Assembly: GCF_022387135.1 (NCBI RefSeq) | Contig: NZ_CP092462.1 | Span: 1,054,001 to 1,118,000, forward strand | Direction of reading: 5' to 3' | Length of the DNA: 64,000 nucleotides | Source of the DNA: Comamonas sp. B21-038 | GTDB taxonomy: Bacteria; Pseudomonadota; Gammaproteobacteria; Burkholderiales; Burkholderiaceae_C | In this document: positions 8,427-17,339 of the stretch, one piece after another | Position numbering within the stretch: position 1 is the first letter of the stretch | How the letters are laid out: each line of letters begins with the position of its first letter | Position numbers and translations under genes: made by a program | Notes under the pieces: generated by a model | Databases searched by the model: none | What the model was told of the DNA's origin: nothing | The model's input: the letters and a program-made list of their open reading frames with translations, nothing else

Positions 8427-11400
8427 CTACCAGGGCGATACGCCCGATGCCGCCCGCCCCGGGCTGGCCGCCGGCAGGCTGGCGAGCATGCTGGCGAGCC
8501 AGCCGCGTGTCTGCGCCGGGTCGATCACATCGTCGATTTCGTTGTAGCTGGCCACGTTCAGCGCCTTGCCTTGGGCATAGATCTCATCGGTTTTGGCCTG
8601 GAAGTAGGCTGCCTTCTCGGCAGCGTCCTCCAGCGCCTCCAGCTCGCGCCGGTAGGCCAGGCGCACCGAGCCTTCGATGCCCATGGGCCCCAGCTCGCCG
8701 GTAGGCCAGGCCACCGTGGCCACCGGCACCAACAGGTTGCCGCCCAGCATGGCCTGCGCGCCCAGGCCGTAGGCCTTGCGCAGCACAATCGCCAGCACCG
8801 GCACCTTGATGTGGCTGGCCGTGACAAAGATGCGGGCAAAGTGCCGCACGGCTGCCGCCTTCTCGCTCTCGGGCCCGACCATGAAGCCTGGCGTATCGCA
8901 CAGCGATACGACCGGCAGGCCATAGTTGTCGCACAGCTCCAGAAAGCGCGAAATCTTGTCGGCGCTATTGGCATCGAGTGCGCCGCCCAGGTGGCTGCCA
9001 TCGTTGGCCAGCACGCCCACGGCCTGGCCCTGCAGCCGCGCAAAGCCGGTGACCACGCTGCGGCCAAACTGGGCGCGCAGCTCCAGAAAGCTGCCGCTGT
9101 CAAACAAGGTCTGCACCACGGCACGGATGTCGTAGCCCTTGACCCGGTTCTCGGGCACCAGCGCACGCAGCAGGCGCTGGTCGGCATGCTCGCCGGGCGG
9201 CAGCTTGCCCTGCACAAAGCCCAGGTAGGTCTGGGCCAGGGCCACCGCCTCGGTCTCGTCGCGGGCCAGCAGGTCGATCACGCCGTTGCGCGTCTGCACG
9301 GCCACGGGCCCCACCTCGTCGGCTGCCACCACGCCCAGGCCACCGCCCTCGATCATTGCCGGCCCGGCCATGCCGATGCTGGCATCCTGCGTCGCAATGA
9401 TCACATCGCAGCAGCCCAGCAAGGCGGCATTGCCGGCAAAGCAGCGGCCCGAGACCACGCCGATCGTCGGCACCTTGCCCGACAGCCGCGCCATGTGCGT
9501 GAAGGTGGTGAACTCCAGCCCCGACACGCCCACGTAGTCGGTGTCACCGGGCCGGCCACCGCCGCCTTCGGCAAACAGCACAAAGGGCAGGCCCAGGCGT
9601 TCGCTGGTGTGCACGATGCGGTCCATCTTGCGGTGGGCCATAAAGCCCTGCGTGCCGGCAAACACCGTGTAGTCATAGGCCATCACTGCGCAGCGCGACT
9701 GCTCGGGCCCAAACTGCAGGCCGTTGATGCGGCCCAGGCCGGTGATGGTGCCGTCCGCCGGGCTCAGGCGAATCAGCTCTTCCTCGCTGCGGCGGCCGCG
9801 TTGCATCGCCAGGGTCAGGCCGCCATATTCGACAAAGCTGCCGGCATCCAGCAACTGGTCCAGGTTCTCGCGTGCGGTGTTCTTGCCATGGCGCCGGCGC
9901 TTGGCCACCGCTTCGGGGCGGGCCGCATCCATCAAGCCCTGCTGGCGCTGCAGCACCTTGGCCAGATCGGGGCGTATCGCATCGAGGTCAGCTTGCTGCT
10001 GCCCGCTGGCCAGCGCATCGGCCGATGCATCGGGCAGCACCCAACCGAGCAGGGTGCCTGTCGCCACCACCTCGCCCAGCAGCGCGCTGCGCGCCACAAA
10101 GCGGCCGCCCTGGCCCAAGGCCACGCTGTGCTCCAGCTTCATGGCCTCCAGCACCGCCACCGATGCGCCCTTGGCCAGCACGGTATGGGCATCGGTCTCC
10201 AGCGCAATCACGCGCCCGCGCATCGCAGCGCGCACCGCATCTGCGCCTTCGGGCAGCGCGGGCTCGTCGTTGGCGCTGCTGGGCACAGGGTTCTGGCCGG
10301 CGGTCTGAGGACCAGGCTGGCGCTGTGCTGCCAGCGCTGTGGCTGCCGCATGCAGTGCCGGGCCCTGGCGTTCCACATAGGTGGTGTCGATCTTGCCGTG
10401 CTGTACCTGTGCGTCGCGCAGCAGCGCACGCAGGTAGTCCAGGTTGGTCTCCACGCCCTGGATATGGAACTCGGCCAGCGCGCGATCGGCCTTGGCGCAG
10501 AGCATCTCGAACTGGCTGGGCCCGCTGACGACCACCTTGGCCAGCAAGGAGTCGTAGTTGCCCGAGGTCTCGTAGCCGGTATAGCCAAAGCTGTCCACCC
10601 GCACGCCCGGGCCGGTGGGCGGCTCAAAGCGTGCCAGGGTGCCGCCCGTGGGCAGAGCCTGGGCATCGGGCTGCATGCTTTCCATGTTCACACGCGCCTG
10701 CAGCGCCAGCTGGCGGGGCAGCGGCAGTGCCTGGTCCAGGCCCAGGTCCTGCAGGCTGGCGCCGTCGGCCAGCGCAAACTGCAGCGCCACCAGGTCCAGC
10801 CCGGTGATGGCCTCGGTGATGGTGTGCTCCACCTGCAGGCGCGGATTGCATTCGATAAAGATGGACTGGCCGCTGCGGCTGTCGACCAGGAACTCCACCG
10901 TGCCCAGGCCTTGGTAGTGCATCGCGGCGCCCAGGCGGCAGGCATGCTGCAGCAGCTGCGCGCGCAGCGCGGGGCTGATGAAGGGGCTGGGCGCAATCTC
11001 CAGCAGCTTCTGGTGGCGGCGCTGCAAGCTGCAATCGCGCTCAAACAGGTGCTGCACCGCGCCGCTGCCGTCGCCCACGATCTGCACTTCGATATGGCGG
11101 GCGCCGCTGACGAGCTGCTCCACATACAGATCGCTGCGGCCAAAGGCGCTCAGCGCTTCGGAGCTGCAGCGGTCAAAGGCTGCTGCCAGGTCTGCGGCAT
11201 GCAGCACCGCGCGCATGCCCCGCCCACCGCCACCCGCCAGAGCCTTGAGCATCACCGGCCCGCCCAGCTGCTGCATGAAGGCCTGGGCCTGCGCCAGGCT
11301 GGTGGCGCTGTGCGTGCCTTGTGCCACCGGTACCTGCTCACGCTGGGCCAAGGCGCGCGCCCGGGCTTTGTCGCCAAAGGTCTCCAGCGCCTGGGCCGAG

Positions 11401-11708
11401 GGGCCGATAAAGCGCAGGCCGGCGGCCGTGCAGGCCTGCGCAAATGCGGCGTTCTCGCTCAAAAAACCATAGCCGGGGTGGATGGCATCACAGCCTTCCT
11501 GGTGCGCAATCTCGATCAGCTGCGCGCCATTCAAATACGCCGCTGCGCCCTGGGCGCCCAGCGCGCGGGCCTGGTCGGCAGTGCGGCGGTGCAGACTGGC
11601 TGCATCGTCGCTGGCATAGACCGCAACGCTTGCGATGCCCCGGTCTGCGGCCGTGCGCGCAATGCGCACCGCAATCTCCCCCCGGTTGGCAATCAATACC
11701 TTGTGCAT
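8427..11708 (-). CDS. Single-chain multidomain acyl-CoA carboxylase
   Basis: One 1093-residue chain carries all parts of a biotin-dependent acyl-CoA carboxylase. The biotin carboxylase lies at about 1-445 (MHKVLIANRGEIAVRIART, FIECNPRLQVEHT). A biotinyl domain carries K524 in EAMKLEH. The carboxyltransferase of the PccB type lies at about 575-1093. Single-chain long-chain acyl-CoA carboxylases (LCC), known from Mycobacterium and some Gram-negatives, have this order and about this length. The enzyme would carboxylate an acyl-CoA made by the two downstream ligases. The frame is open upstream, but MHKVLIANRGE at 11708 is the usual start. The biotin site reads EAMKLEH rather than EAMKM. Confidence 0.92.
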   Translation of the reverse strand: MHKVLIANRGEIAVRIARTAADRGIASVAVYASDDAASLHRRTADQARALGAQGAAAYLNGAQLIEIAHQEGCDAIHPGYGFLSENAAFAQACTAAGLRFIGPSAQALETFGDKARARALAQREQVPVAQGTHSATSLAQAQAFMQQLGGPVMLKALAGGGGRGMRAVLHAADLAAAFDRCSSEALSAFGRSDLYVEQLVSGARHIEVQIVGDGSGAVQHLFERDCSLQRRHQKLLEIAPSPFISPALRAQLLQHACRLGAAMHYQGLGTVEFLVDSRSGQSIFIECNPRLQVEHTITEAITGLDLVALQFALADGASLQDLGLDQALPLPRQLALQARVNMESMQPDAQALPTGGTLARFEPPTGPGVRVDSFGYTGYETSGNYDSLLAKVVVSGPSQFEMLCAKADRALAEFHIQGVETNLDYLRALLRDAQVQHGKIDTTYVERQGPALHAAATALAAQRQPGPQTAGQNPVPSSANDEPALPEGADAVRAAMRGRVIALETDAHTVLAKGASVAVLEAMKLEHSVALGQGGRFVARSALLGEVVATGTLLGWVLPDASADALASGQQQADLDAIRPDLAKVLQRQQGLMDAARPEAVAKRRRHGKNTARENLDQLLDAGSFVEYGGLTLAMQRGRRSEEELIRLSPADGTITGLGRINGLQFGPEQSRCAVMAYDYTVFAGTQGFMAHRKMDRIVHTSERLGLPFVLFAEGGGGRPGDTDYVGVSGLEFTTFTHMARLSGKVPTIGVVSGRCFAGNAALLGCCDVIIATQDASIGMAGPAMIEGGGLGVVAADEVGPVAVQTRNGVIDLLARDETEAVALAQTYLGFVQGKLPPGEHADQRLLRALVPENRVKGYDIRAVVQTLFDSGSFLELRAQFGRSVVTGFARLQGQAVGVLANDGSHLGGALDANSADKISRFLELCDNYGLPVVSLCDTPGFMVGPESEKAAAVRHFARIFVTASHIKVPVLAIVLRKAYGLGAQAMLGGNLLVPVATVAWPTGELGPMGIEGSVRLAYRRELEALEDAAEKAAYFQAKTDEIYAQGKALNVASYNEIDDVIDPAQTRGWLASMLASLPAASPGRAASGVSPW

Positions 11709-11791
11709 GGAAATCCTTCTCTCTCGTCGATCACGCTGCCCCACATCGGCGCGGCAGCGGGCCGGCATGCCCTGGGCGCCGGCCTGCGCGT

Positions 11792-13222
11792 TCAAATGGT
11801 CTGGCTGACGAACTTGCTGCTGAGGTAGAAGGCCAGCGCATCGGCGCCGCCCTCGCTGGCATAGCCCGACTCCTTGACCCCGCCAAACGGCTGCTCGGGG
11901 TAGCCCATCGCGATCGAGTTGATGCCGACCAGGCCGCTTTCGATCTCGTTCTTGAACCACTCGCCCCGCGTGGCCGAGCCGGTGAACACATAGGCGGCCA
12001 GGCCCCAGGGCAGGCGGTTGGCCTCTTGCAGCGCCTGCGCATCGCTGTCAAAGCGCGCAAACGCGGCAATCGGGCCAAAGGGCTCTTCGTTGAAGATGCG
12101 CGCATCCTGCGGCACATCGGCCAGCACCGTGGGCGCAAAAAAGTAGCCCTTGCCCTCAGGCGCCTTGCCGCCCGTCACCACGCGGGCGCCCTTGGCCACT
12201 GCGTCATCCACCAGGGCCTGCATGGCGGCCACGCGGCGCGGGTTGGCCAGCGGGCCCATGCGGGTGGCCTTGTCCAGGCCATTGCCCATCACATAGCTTT
12301 CGGCAATGCGCTGAAAACCGGCAATGGCTTCGTCATACAACGGCGCCTGCACCAGAAAGCGCGACGGCGAGATGCAGGCCTGGCCGGCGTTCCAGAACTT
12401 CTGCACGCCCAGCAATTTCAGGCTGCGCGCCAGGTCGGCGTCGTCGCAGACGATGGCGGGTGCATGGCCGCCCAGCTCCATCGACACGCGCTTCATCGCG
12501 GCGCCCGCTTGGGCACTCAGGAGTTTGCCCACCGAGGTCGAGCCGGTGAACGAGATCTTGCGTACCACGGGGGAGGCAATCAGGTGCTCGGAGATATCAC
12601 CTGGCTCGCCATAGACCAGGCCCAGCACGCCGGCAGGCAGGCCGGCCTGCTCCAGCACCTGGATGAAGCGGGCCAGCGCTACGGGCGTTTCCTCCGACCC
12701 CTTGACGATGATCGAGCAGCCGGCAGCCAGTGCGGCGGCAATCTTGCGCACGGCCTGGTTGATCGGGAAGTTCCAGGGCGTGAACGCTGCCACCGGGCCC
12801 ACCGGCTCATGCTGCACATACTGGCGCAGCTCGGGCGAGCGCGGGGGGATCATGCTGCCGTAGCAGCGGCGTGCTTCTTCGGCAAACCATTCCAGTACCT
12901 CGCTGGCGCCCGACAGCTCGATGCGCGCCTCGGTCAGGCGCTTGCCTTGCTCGTGCACCAGCATCAGCGCCATCTCTTCGGCATGCTCGCGCACCAGCGC
13001 CGCGGCCTTGCGCAGATAGGCCGAGCGCTCCATCACCGAGGTCTTGCGCCAGGCGGCAAAGCCGGTCTGGGCCGCGGCGAGCGCGGCATCCAGGTCGGCG
13101 CGGCTGGCCTTGGCCACGCGGCCAATGCTGCTTTCATCGGCGGGGTTGATGATGTCCAGCCATTCCTGGCTGCTGCTGTCGCGCCACTGGCCGTCGATCA
13201 GCAATGGTACTTGGTAGTTCAT
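11792..13222 (-). CDS. NAD(P)-dependent aldehyde dehydrogenase, succinate-semialdehyde type
   Basis: This 476-residue enzyme oxidises an aldehyde to an acid. Visible features are the cofactor site TPWNFPINQ, the general base E249 in MELGGHAP and the catalytic cysteine C283 in GQACISPSRF. The PSRF after the cysteine and overall sequence place it near succinate-semialdehyde dehydrogenases (GabD-like), but members of this group act on many aldehydes. It lies 24 bp behind the alcohol dehydrogenase gene. Together the pair would turn an alcohol into the acid that the ligases activate. Confidence 0.9.
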   Translation of the reverse strand: MNYQVPLLIDGQWRDSSSQEWLDIINPADESSIGRVAKASRADLDAALAAAQTGFAAWRKTSVMERSAYLRKAAALVREHAEEMALMLVHEQGKRLTEARIELSGASEVLEWFAEEARRCYGSMIPPRSPELRQYVQHEPVGPVAAFTPWNFPINQAVRKIAAALAAGCSIIVKGSEETPVALARFIQVLEQAGLPAGVLGLVYGEPGDISEHLIASPVVRKISFTGSTSVGKLLSAQAGAAMKRVSMELGGHAPAIVCDDADLARSLKLLGVQKFWNAGQACISPSRFLVQAPLYDEAIAGFQRIAESYVMGNGLDKATRMGPLANPRRVAAMQALVDDAVAKGARVVTGGKAPEGKGYFFAPTVLADVPQDARIFNEEPFGPIAAFARFDSDAQALQEANRLPWGLAAYVFTGSATRGEWFKNEIESGLVGINSIAMGYPEQPFGGVKESGYASEGGADALAFYLSSKFVSQTI

Positions 13223-13246
13223 GCGGTGCTCCTGGTTTTTCTGGCG

Positions 13247-14323
13247 TCAGCTTTGCAAAATGGCGCGGCCGGTGACCTTGCCGGCACGCAGTTCGTCCAG
13301 CACGGTCTGCACCTCGCCCAGCGGGCGGCTGCTGAGCGGCAACGGCGGCAACACCCCTTGCTGGGCCAGCGCCACCAGCTCGCGCAGCTCGGCCAGCGAG
13401 CCCACATAGGAGCCGCCGATGGAGATGGCGCGCATGGGGATCAGCGGCAGCTGGATGCTGGCGCTGCCGCCAAACAGGCCCACGATGAGGATCTTGCCGC
13501 CCTTGCCGACGACGGCATGGGCAAACTCGAAGCTGCGTGTGGAGCCGACAAAATCGAGCACGGCCGACACGCCTTCGGCGCTGGAGCGCGCCAGGGTCTT
13601 GGCGGCATCGGCCTCGGCCGGGTCCACCACGCGGCTGGCGCCGGCCTCCAGCGCGGCCTGGCGCTTGGCCGGGTCGATATCGACAACGATGGGCCCCAGG
13701 CCATGCAAGGCCTTGGCCAGCGCCACCGCAGCCAGGCCCACGCCACCCGCACCGATGATGACCAGCGGCGCCTGTTCGGTTGCGGGTGCCACTTTTTTGA
13801 GGGCCGAGTAGGCCGTCAGCCCCGAGCAGGCCAGGGTGGCGGCAAAGGCGGCGTCAATGCCGGCATGGTCGATCAGGTAGCGCGGGTGGGGCACGCGCAC
13901 ATGGGTGCTGAAGCCGCCATCCCGCGTGGTGCCCAGGCTCTCGGGGCGGGCGCACAGGTGTTCATCACCCCGGGCGCAGAGCGCACACTGGCCGCAGCCA
14001 ATCCAGGGGAAGACGATCACCGAGCGGCCCAGCGCGCCTTCGGCGCCGGGCCCGTTGGCGGCCACGGTGCCGACGATCTCATGGCCCAGGGTGCGGGGCG
14101 GCTTGAGCACTTTTTCCAGGCCGAAATGGCGGCCATCGCCCAGGTCAAAAAAACCCTCGGCCATGTGCAGGTCGCTGTGGCAGACGCCGCAGGCGCTGAT
14201 GCGTACCAGCACCTCGCTGCCCTCAGGCGCAGCAATGGCGCGGCGCGCCAGTTGCAGCGGCTGGCCAAAATCGACGACCTGGTAACTCAGCTGTTCGCCA
14301 GGGCTGGCGGTTGCGTTCGACAT
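13247..14323 (-). CDS. Zinc-dependent alcohol dehydrogenase (MDR family)
   Basis: This 358-residue medium-chain dehydrogenase has the catalytic zinc ligands C45 (in CGVCHSDLH) and H81-E82 (GHEIVG). The structural zinc is held by C110, C113, C116 and C124. The NAD site is GAGGVGLAAVALA. It is the first gene of the minus-strand operon and faces the TetR regulator across a 258-bp gap with a perfect palindrome. It probably oxidises a primary alcohol to the aldehyde taken by the next gene product. The actual alcohol is unknown. Confidence 0.9.
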   Translation of the reverse strand: MSNATASPGEQLSYQVVDFGQPLQLARRAIAAPEGSEVLVRISACGVCHSDLHMAEGFFDLGDGRHFGLEKVLKPPRTLGHEIVGTVAANGPGAEGALGRSVIVFPWIGCGQCALCARGDEHLCARPESLGTTRDGGFSTHVRVPHPRYLIDHAGIDAAFAATLACSGLTAYSALKKVAPATEQAPLVIIGAGGVGLAAVALAKALHGLGPIVVDIDPAKRQAALEAGASRVVDPAEADAAKTLARSSAEGVSAVLDFVGSTRSFEFAHAVVGKGGKILIVGLFGGSASIQLPLIPMRAISIGGSYVGSLAELRELVALAQQGVLPPLPLSSRPLGEVQTVLDELRAGKVTGRAILQS

Positions 14324-14417
14324 GCGCTTGTCTCCTCAATCAACGGGGCTCAATGGCTGCTGGCGCGGCGCTTCGGCAGGGGCCGCAGAACGCTGCAGCG
14401 CGTTGGAAAAACCCAAA

Positions 14418-14433
14418 GATACTGATCAGTATC
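14418..14433. promoter_or_regulatory. Palindromic operator, probably for the TetR regulator
   Basis: GATACTGATCAGTATC is a perfect 16-bp palindrome between the divergent alcohol dehydrogenase and TetR genes, about 95 bp before the former. A second short palindrome, TGGTACCA, follows at 14437-14444. TetR-family dimers usually bind such sites and repress until an acyl-CoA or other ligand binds. Confidence 0.7.
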
Positions 14434-14581
14434 ATTTGGTACCATTGGGGATTTCACGCATGGTTGACGCAATCGCATCTTGTGCAAAACGGCCCGCCTT
14501 TCCACTATGCTGGGGCCATGTGTACAGCGTGCCGGCGCGCGCTACGGCCGCAGCCCCACGCCCACCAGGAGACCTTCAGCA

Positions 14582-15244
14582 GTGCAGCTACCACCCACCG
14601 ACACCAACGCAGGCGATGCCAAGAACCAGATCCAGGAATACAAGGACACCTTGATCATCAATGCCGCTGCCGAGCTGTTCTACAAGCGCGGCTTCAAGAG
14701 CGCGACGCTCGATGAGATAGCGGCCTCGATCGGCGTGACCAAGCCCTTTATCTACAAGCGCTTCAAGTCCAAGCACGAGCTGCTGGAGCGGCTTTTCGAC
14801 AAGGTGTTTGCTGGCCTGTATGAAGCCGTGAGCCAGTGCGAACAGCTGGAAGACAAGGATCCCGTGCGGCGCTTTGCGTTTTTTATCGACACCTATACGC
14901 GCCGCAAGATCGAGCTGAGCAGCTTCTCGGCCATCCTGCTCGAAGAGGAAAAAAGCCTGAGCCCGGAAAAAATCAGCGATATCCGCAGCAAATACCACGG
15001 CTTTGATGCGCTGGTGACGCGGCTCATCGTCAATGGCGTGGAAGCCGGCGTCTTCAACGTCAGCAATCCCAAGGTGACGGCCTTTGCCATCAGCGGCATG
15101 GTGCAGTGGACGCACCGCTGGTACCAGCCCAACGGCAAGCTGTCCATCGAGGCGCTGTGCCAGGAGATGACGCAGATGGCGCTGCGTCTGGTTGGCTGGA
15201 CAGGGCAGTACGTGCTGCCCGCGCCGCCTGCTCCGCAACGCTGA
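14582..15244 (+). CDS. TetR-family transcriptional regulator
   Basis: This 220-residue regulator has the TetR helix-turn-helix at about 20-65 (AAELFYKRGFKSATLDEIAASIGVTKPFIYKRFKSKHEL, shown here only as its family signature region) and a ligand-binding C-terminal half with a TetR_C-like helix set. The GTG start at 14582 is preferred: AGGAGA lies 10 bases upstream, and earlier starts in the frame add a low-complexity leader. It is divergent from the alcohol-to-acyl-CoA operon and most likely represses it through the palindrome at 14418. Confidence 0.88.
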   Translation: MQLPPTDTNAGDAKNQIQEYKDTLIINAAAELFYKRGFKSATLDEIAASIGVTKPFIYKRFKSKHELLERLFDKVFAGLYEAVSQCEQLEDKDPVRRFAFFIDTYTRRKIELSSFSAILLEEEKSLSPEKISDIRSKYHGFDALVTRLIVNGVEAGVFNVSNPKVTAFAISGMVQWTHRWYQPNGKLSIEALCQEMTQMALRLVGWTGQYVLPAPPAPQR

Positions 15245-15318
15245 TTTGCCGGGCGCATGGGGCGCGCCGGATGGCCTCGAAAGTCCTGTGTAAAGACGGT
15301 CTTTGCCATTGAATATAA

Positions 15319-15335
15319 TTGAGAGTCATTCTCAA
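15319..15335. promoter_or_regulatory. Fur-like box before the FecI gene
   Basis: TTGAGAGTCATTCTCAA is a 17-bp inverted repeat (six-base arms) with the look of a Fur site, 33 bp before the start of the sigma-factor gene. Fur repression of FecI-type sigma factors under iron sufficiency is well known. Confidence 0.72.
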
Positions 15336-15368
15336 CTATTGACTGTGGCAGCAGGGCGTGGACATCGC

Positions 15369-15872
15369 ATGGCATCTCCCGGATACTTGGCTTCGCCCAT
15401 CGAAGCGCTCTACAAAAACCACCATGCCTGGCTGCAGTCCTGGCTGCGGCGCCGTCTGGGCCATGCGGGCGATGCGGCCGATCTGGCCCACGACACCTTT
15501 TTGCGGCTCATGCTGGCACCCCGCAACGTGGACGCTGCTGATGAACCGCGGGCCTTCCTGACCCATGTCGCCAAAGGCCTGGTGGTGGATTTATGGCGCC
15601 GGCGCGAGATCGAGCGCGCCTACCTGGAGACCCTGCAGGCCCTGCCCGAGCCGCATGCGCCATCGCCCGAGACCCAGCTGCAGGTCATCGAGGCCTTGGT
15701 GCAGATCGACCGGCTGCTGGCAGGCCTGGCGCCCCGCACGCGCCAGGTGTTTTTGCTGGCGCAGCTCGATGGCCTGAGCTTGCAGCAGATCTCCGACCAG
15801 GTCGCCATGCCGGTGATCACCGTGCGCCGCCATATCCACAAGGCCTTGCTGCGCTGCCTGGAGGCCGCGTGA
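15369..15872 (+). CDS. FecI-like ECF sigma factor (iron uptake)
   Basis: This 167-residue sigma-70 family protein has region 2 at about 10-75 (LGHAGDAADLAHDTFLRLM) and region 4 at about 110-160 (LDGLSLQQISDQVAMPVITVRRHI). The QISDQ and VRRHIHKAL pattern is typical of FecI-type factors, which switch on a siderophore receptor gene when the receptor is occupied. The ATG at 15369 is chosen because an earlier TTG start would place the Fur-like box inside the gene. It overlaps the FecR gene by one base. There is no receptor gene next to it. Confidence 0.9.
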   Translation: MASPGYLASPIEALYKNHHAWLQSWLRRRLGHAGDAADLAHDTFLRLMLAPRNVDAADEPRAFLTHVAKGLVVDLWRRREIERAYLETLQALPEPHAPSPETQLQVIEALVQIDRLLAGLAPRTRQVFLLAQLDGLSLQQISDQVAMPVITVRRHIHKALLRCLEAA

Positions 15873-16828
15873 TGGCAGGCGTTGCCGCGCAAAACAGCTT
15901 GCTCAGCGAAGCGGCCGACTGGCTGATCCGGCTGCGCTATGAAACGCCCACTGCCAAGGAGCAGGCGCGCTTTGAACAATGGCGCAGCCAAAGCCCTGCG
16001 CATGAGGCGGCCTGGCACAAGGCCGAAGCCATGCTGGGCGTGTTTGCCCAAGTGCCTGCCGAGGTCTGCCAGCAAACCTTGAATGCCGTGCAGCGGCCCG
16101 ACCGGCGCAAAAGCCTGGCCTGGCTGGGTAGCCTGCTGGTGGCGGTCCCCGCCGGCTGGCTGGCCTGGCGTGAGCTGTCCTGGCGCGACTGGATGGCCGA
16201 CCAGGCCACCGCCGTGGGGCAATCACGCTCGCTGCTGCTACCCGATGGCTCTACGTTGACGCTCAACACCGCCAGCGCGGTCGCCATCCGCTTCAACGCG
16301 CAAGAGCGCCGGGTGCGGCTGCTGGGGGGCGAGATTTTGGTAACGACGCATGCCGACCCCTCGCCCCGCTACCGCCCCTTTGTCGTGGAAACACGGCAAG
16401 GCACCGTGCAGGCGCTGGGCACGCGCTTTAGCGTGCGCCGGCTGGATGCGGACACCAGCCGCGTCGCCGTATTCAGCCACACCGTCGCCATCACCAACCA
16501 GCAAGGCGCCACCCAGCTGCTGCAAGAGGGACACACCGCTGACTTCAGCAACAAAAGCATCGGCCCGCCAACCGATGTGCAAGCCAGCGCCGCGCTGTGG
16601 GAGCAGGGCATGCTGCTGGCCAAGAACATGCCGTTGGCCGACGTTGTGGCCGAGATCGCCCGGTATCGGATGGGCCGTGTGCACTGCGATCCCGCGGTGG
16701 CCCAACTGCGGCTATCGGGCGCCCTGTCGCTCAAAGACACAGATGCCAGCCTGGCGCTGCTGGCGCAATCGCTGCCGGTGCGGATCGAGCGAGAGGCGCA
16801 TGGGGTGGTGAGGGTGGTGGGGCGTTGA
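15872..16828 (+). CDS. FecR-like anti-sigma/sensor protein
   Basis: This 318-residue inner-membrane protein relays the signal from a TonB-dependent transducer to the FecI factor. The N-terminal domain (about 8-50) holds the conserved WLIRLRYE and FEQWRSQSPAHEAAW motifs. A membrane segment lies at about 82-98. The periplasmic FecR domain runs from about 110 to 210 (LPDGSTLTLNTASAV, GTRFSVRR), followed by a C-terminal STN-interacting part. The ATG overlaps the sigma-factor stop (TGATG). The nearest receptor with a signalling domain in the window is at 41685, a possible but unproven partner. Confidence 0.9.
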   Translation: MAGVAAQNSLLSEAADWLIRLRYETPTAKEQARFEQWRSQSPAHEAAWHKAEAMLGVFAQVPAEVCQQTLNAVQRPDRRKSLAWLGSLLVAVPAGWLAWRELSWRDWMADQATAVGQSRSLLLPDGSTLTLNTASAVAIRFNAQERRVRLLGGEILVTTHADPSPRYRPFVVETRQGTVQALGTRFSVRRLDADTSRVAVFSHTVAITNQQGATQLLQEGHTADFSNKSIGPPTDVQASAALWEQGMLLAKNMPLADVVAEIARYRMGRVHCDPAVAQLRLSGALSLKDTDASLALLAQSLPVRIEREAHGVVRVVGR

Positions 16829-16965
16829 ATAGGGCGGTAGCTCTGCGGTATGCATCGCTTTGAATCGCCCCCTGACTTGTTTTGCGAATACGCGGTCTAC
16901 CTATTTTGGCAACTGGCATTTCATTCAATTGCTTTATTCAATTCCCGCTGTGCACTCTGAGAGAA

Positions 16966-17310
16966 TCAGCGCGGCTTGGTGGGATGCTGAATTATCGGAT
17001 TCGGCAGCGGCTCATAGCCATTGCCCCTGCCACTGAGCCAACTCAGCGCGGTTTTTCCCGCTTGCCTCAAATAAGCCTGCGCCTCCAGGAATAGTGGCGA
17101 GTCTAAATCCTTGTTGGTCAATGGGCGCGGTCTGCCGGATTTTTCCGCACTGAGAAAGTGCGCCCTGTGGGGCTCATCGCTATAACTGCGTGCAAAAAAA
17201 CTTTCTTCGCCATCAGAAAATTGGTAGATGTAATACTCATAATGGTAGTCATGGAAGCCGGCTTCATCCGGTTCGCTGGCGTCCAAATGGTATGTACAAA
17301 CAACTTGCAT
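16966..17310 (-). CDS. Small conserved hypothetical protein
   Basis: This 114-residue acidic, tyrosine-rich protein has the block YHYEYYIYQF followed by FFARSYSDEPHRAHFL, and ends with a WLSGRGNGYEPLP motif. The composition and the regular pattern look like a real protein rather than a chance frame, and I believe a small uncharacterised proteobacterial family has this pattern. No signal peptide or membrane segment is seen. I chose the ATG at 17310; the longer frame would run into the divergent secreted-protein gene. Only 29 bp separate the two start codons. Confidence 0.6.
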   Translation of the reverse strand: MQVVCTYHLDASEPDEAGFHDYHYEYYIYQFSDGEESFFARSYSDEPHRAHFLSAEKSGRPRPLTNKDLDSPLFLEAQAYLRQAGKTALSWLSGRGNGYEPLPNPIIQHPTKPR

Positions 17311-17339
17311 CTGAAGCTGATTCAATCCAAGGAGATAAA

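Noticed and set aside
8127-11828. Very long plus-strand frame (about 1230 codons) opposite the carboxylase gene
   Set aside because: It is the antisense shadow of a GC-rich gene: histidine-, glutamine- and glycine-rich translation with no domain, while the minus strand encodes a complete three-domain enzyme.
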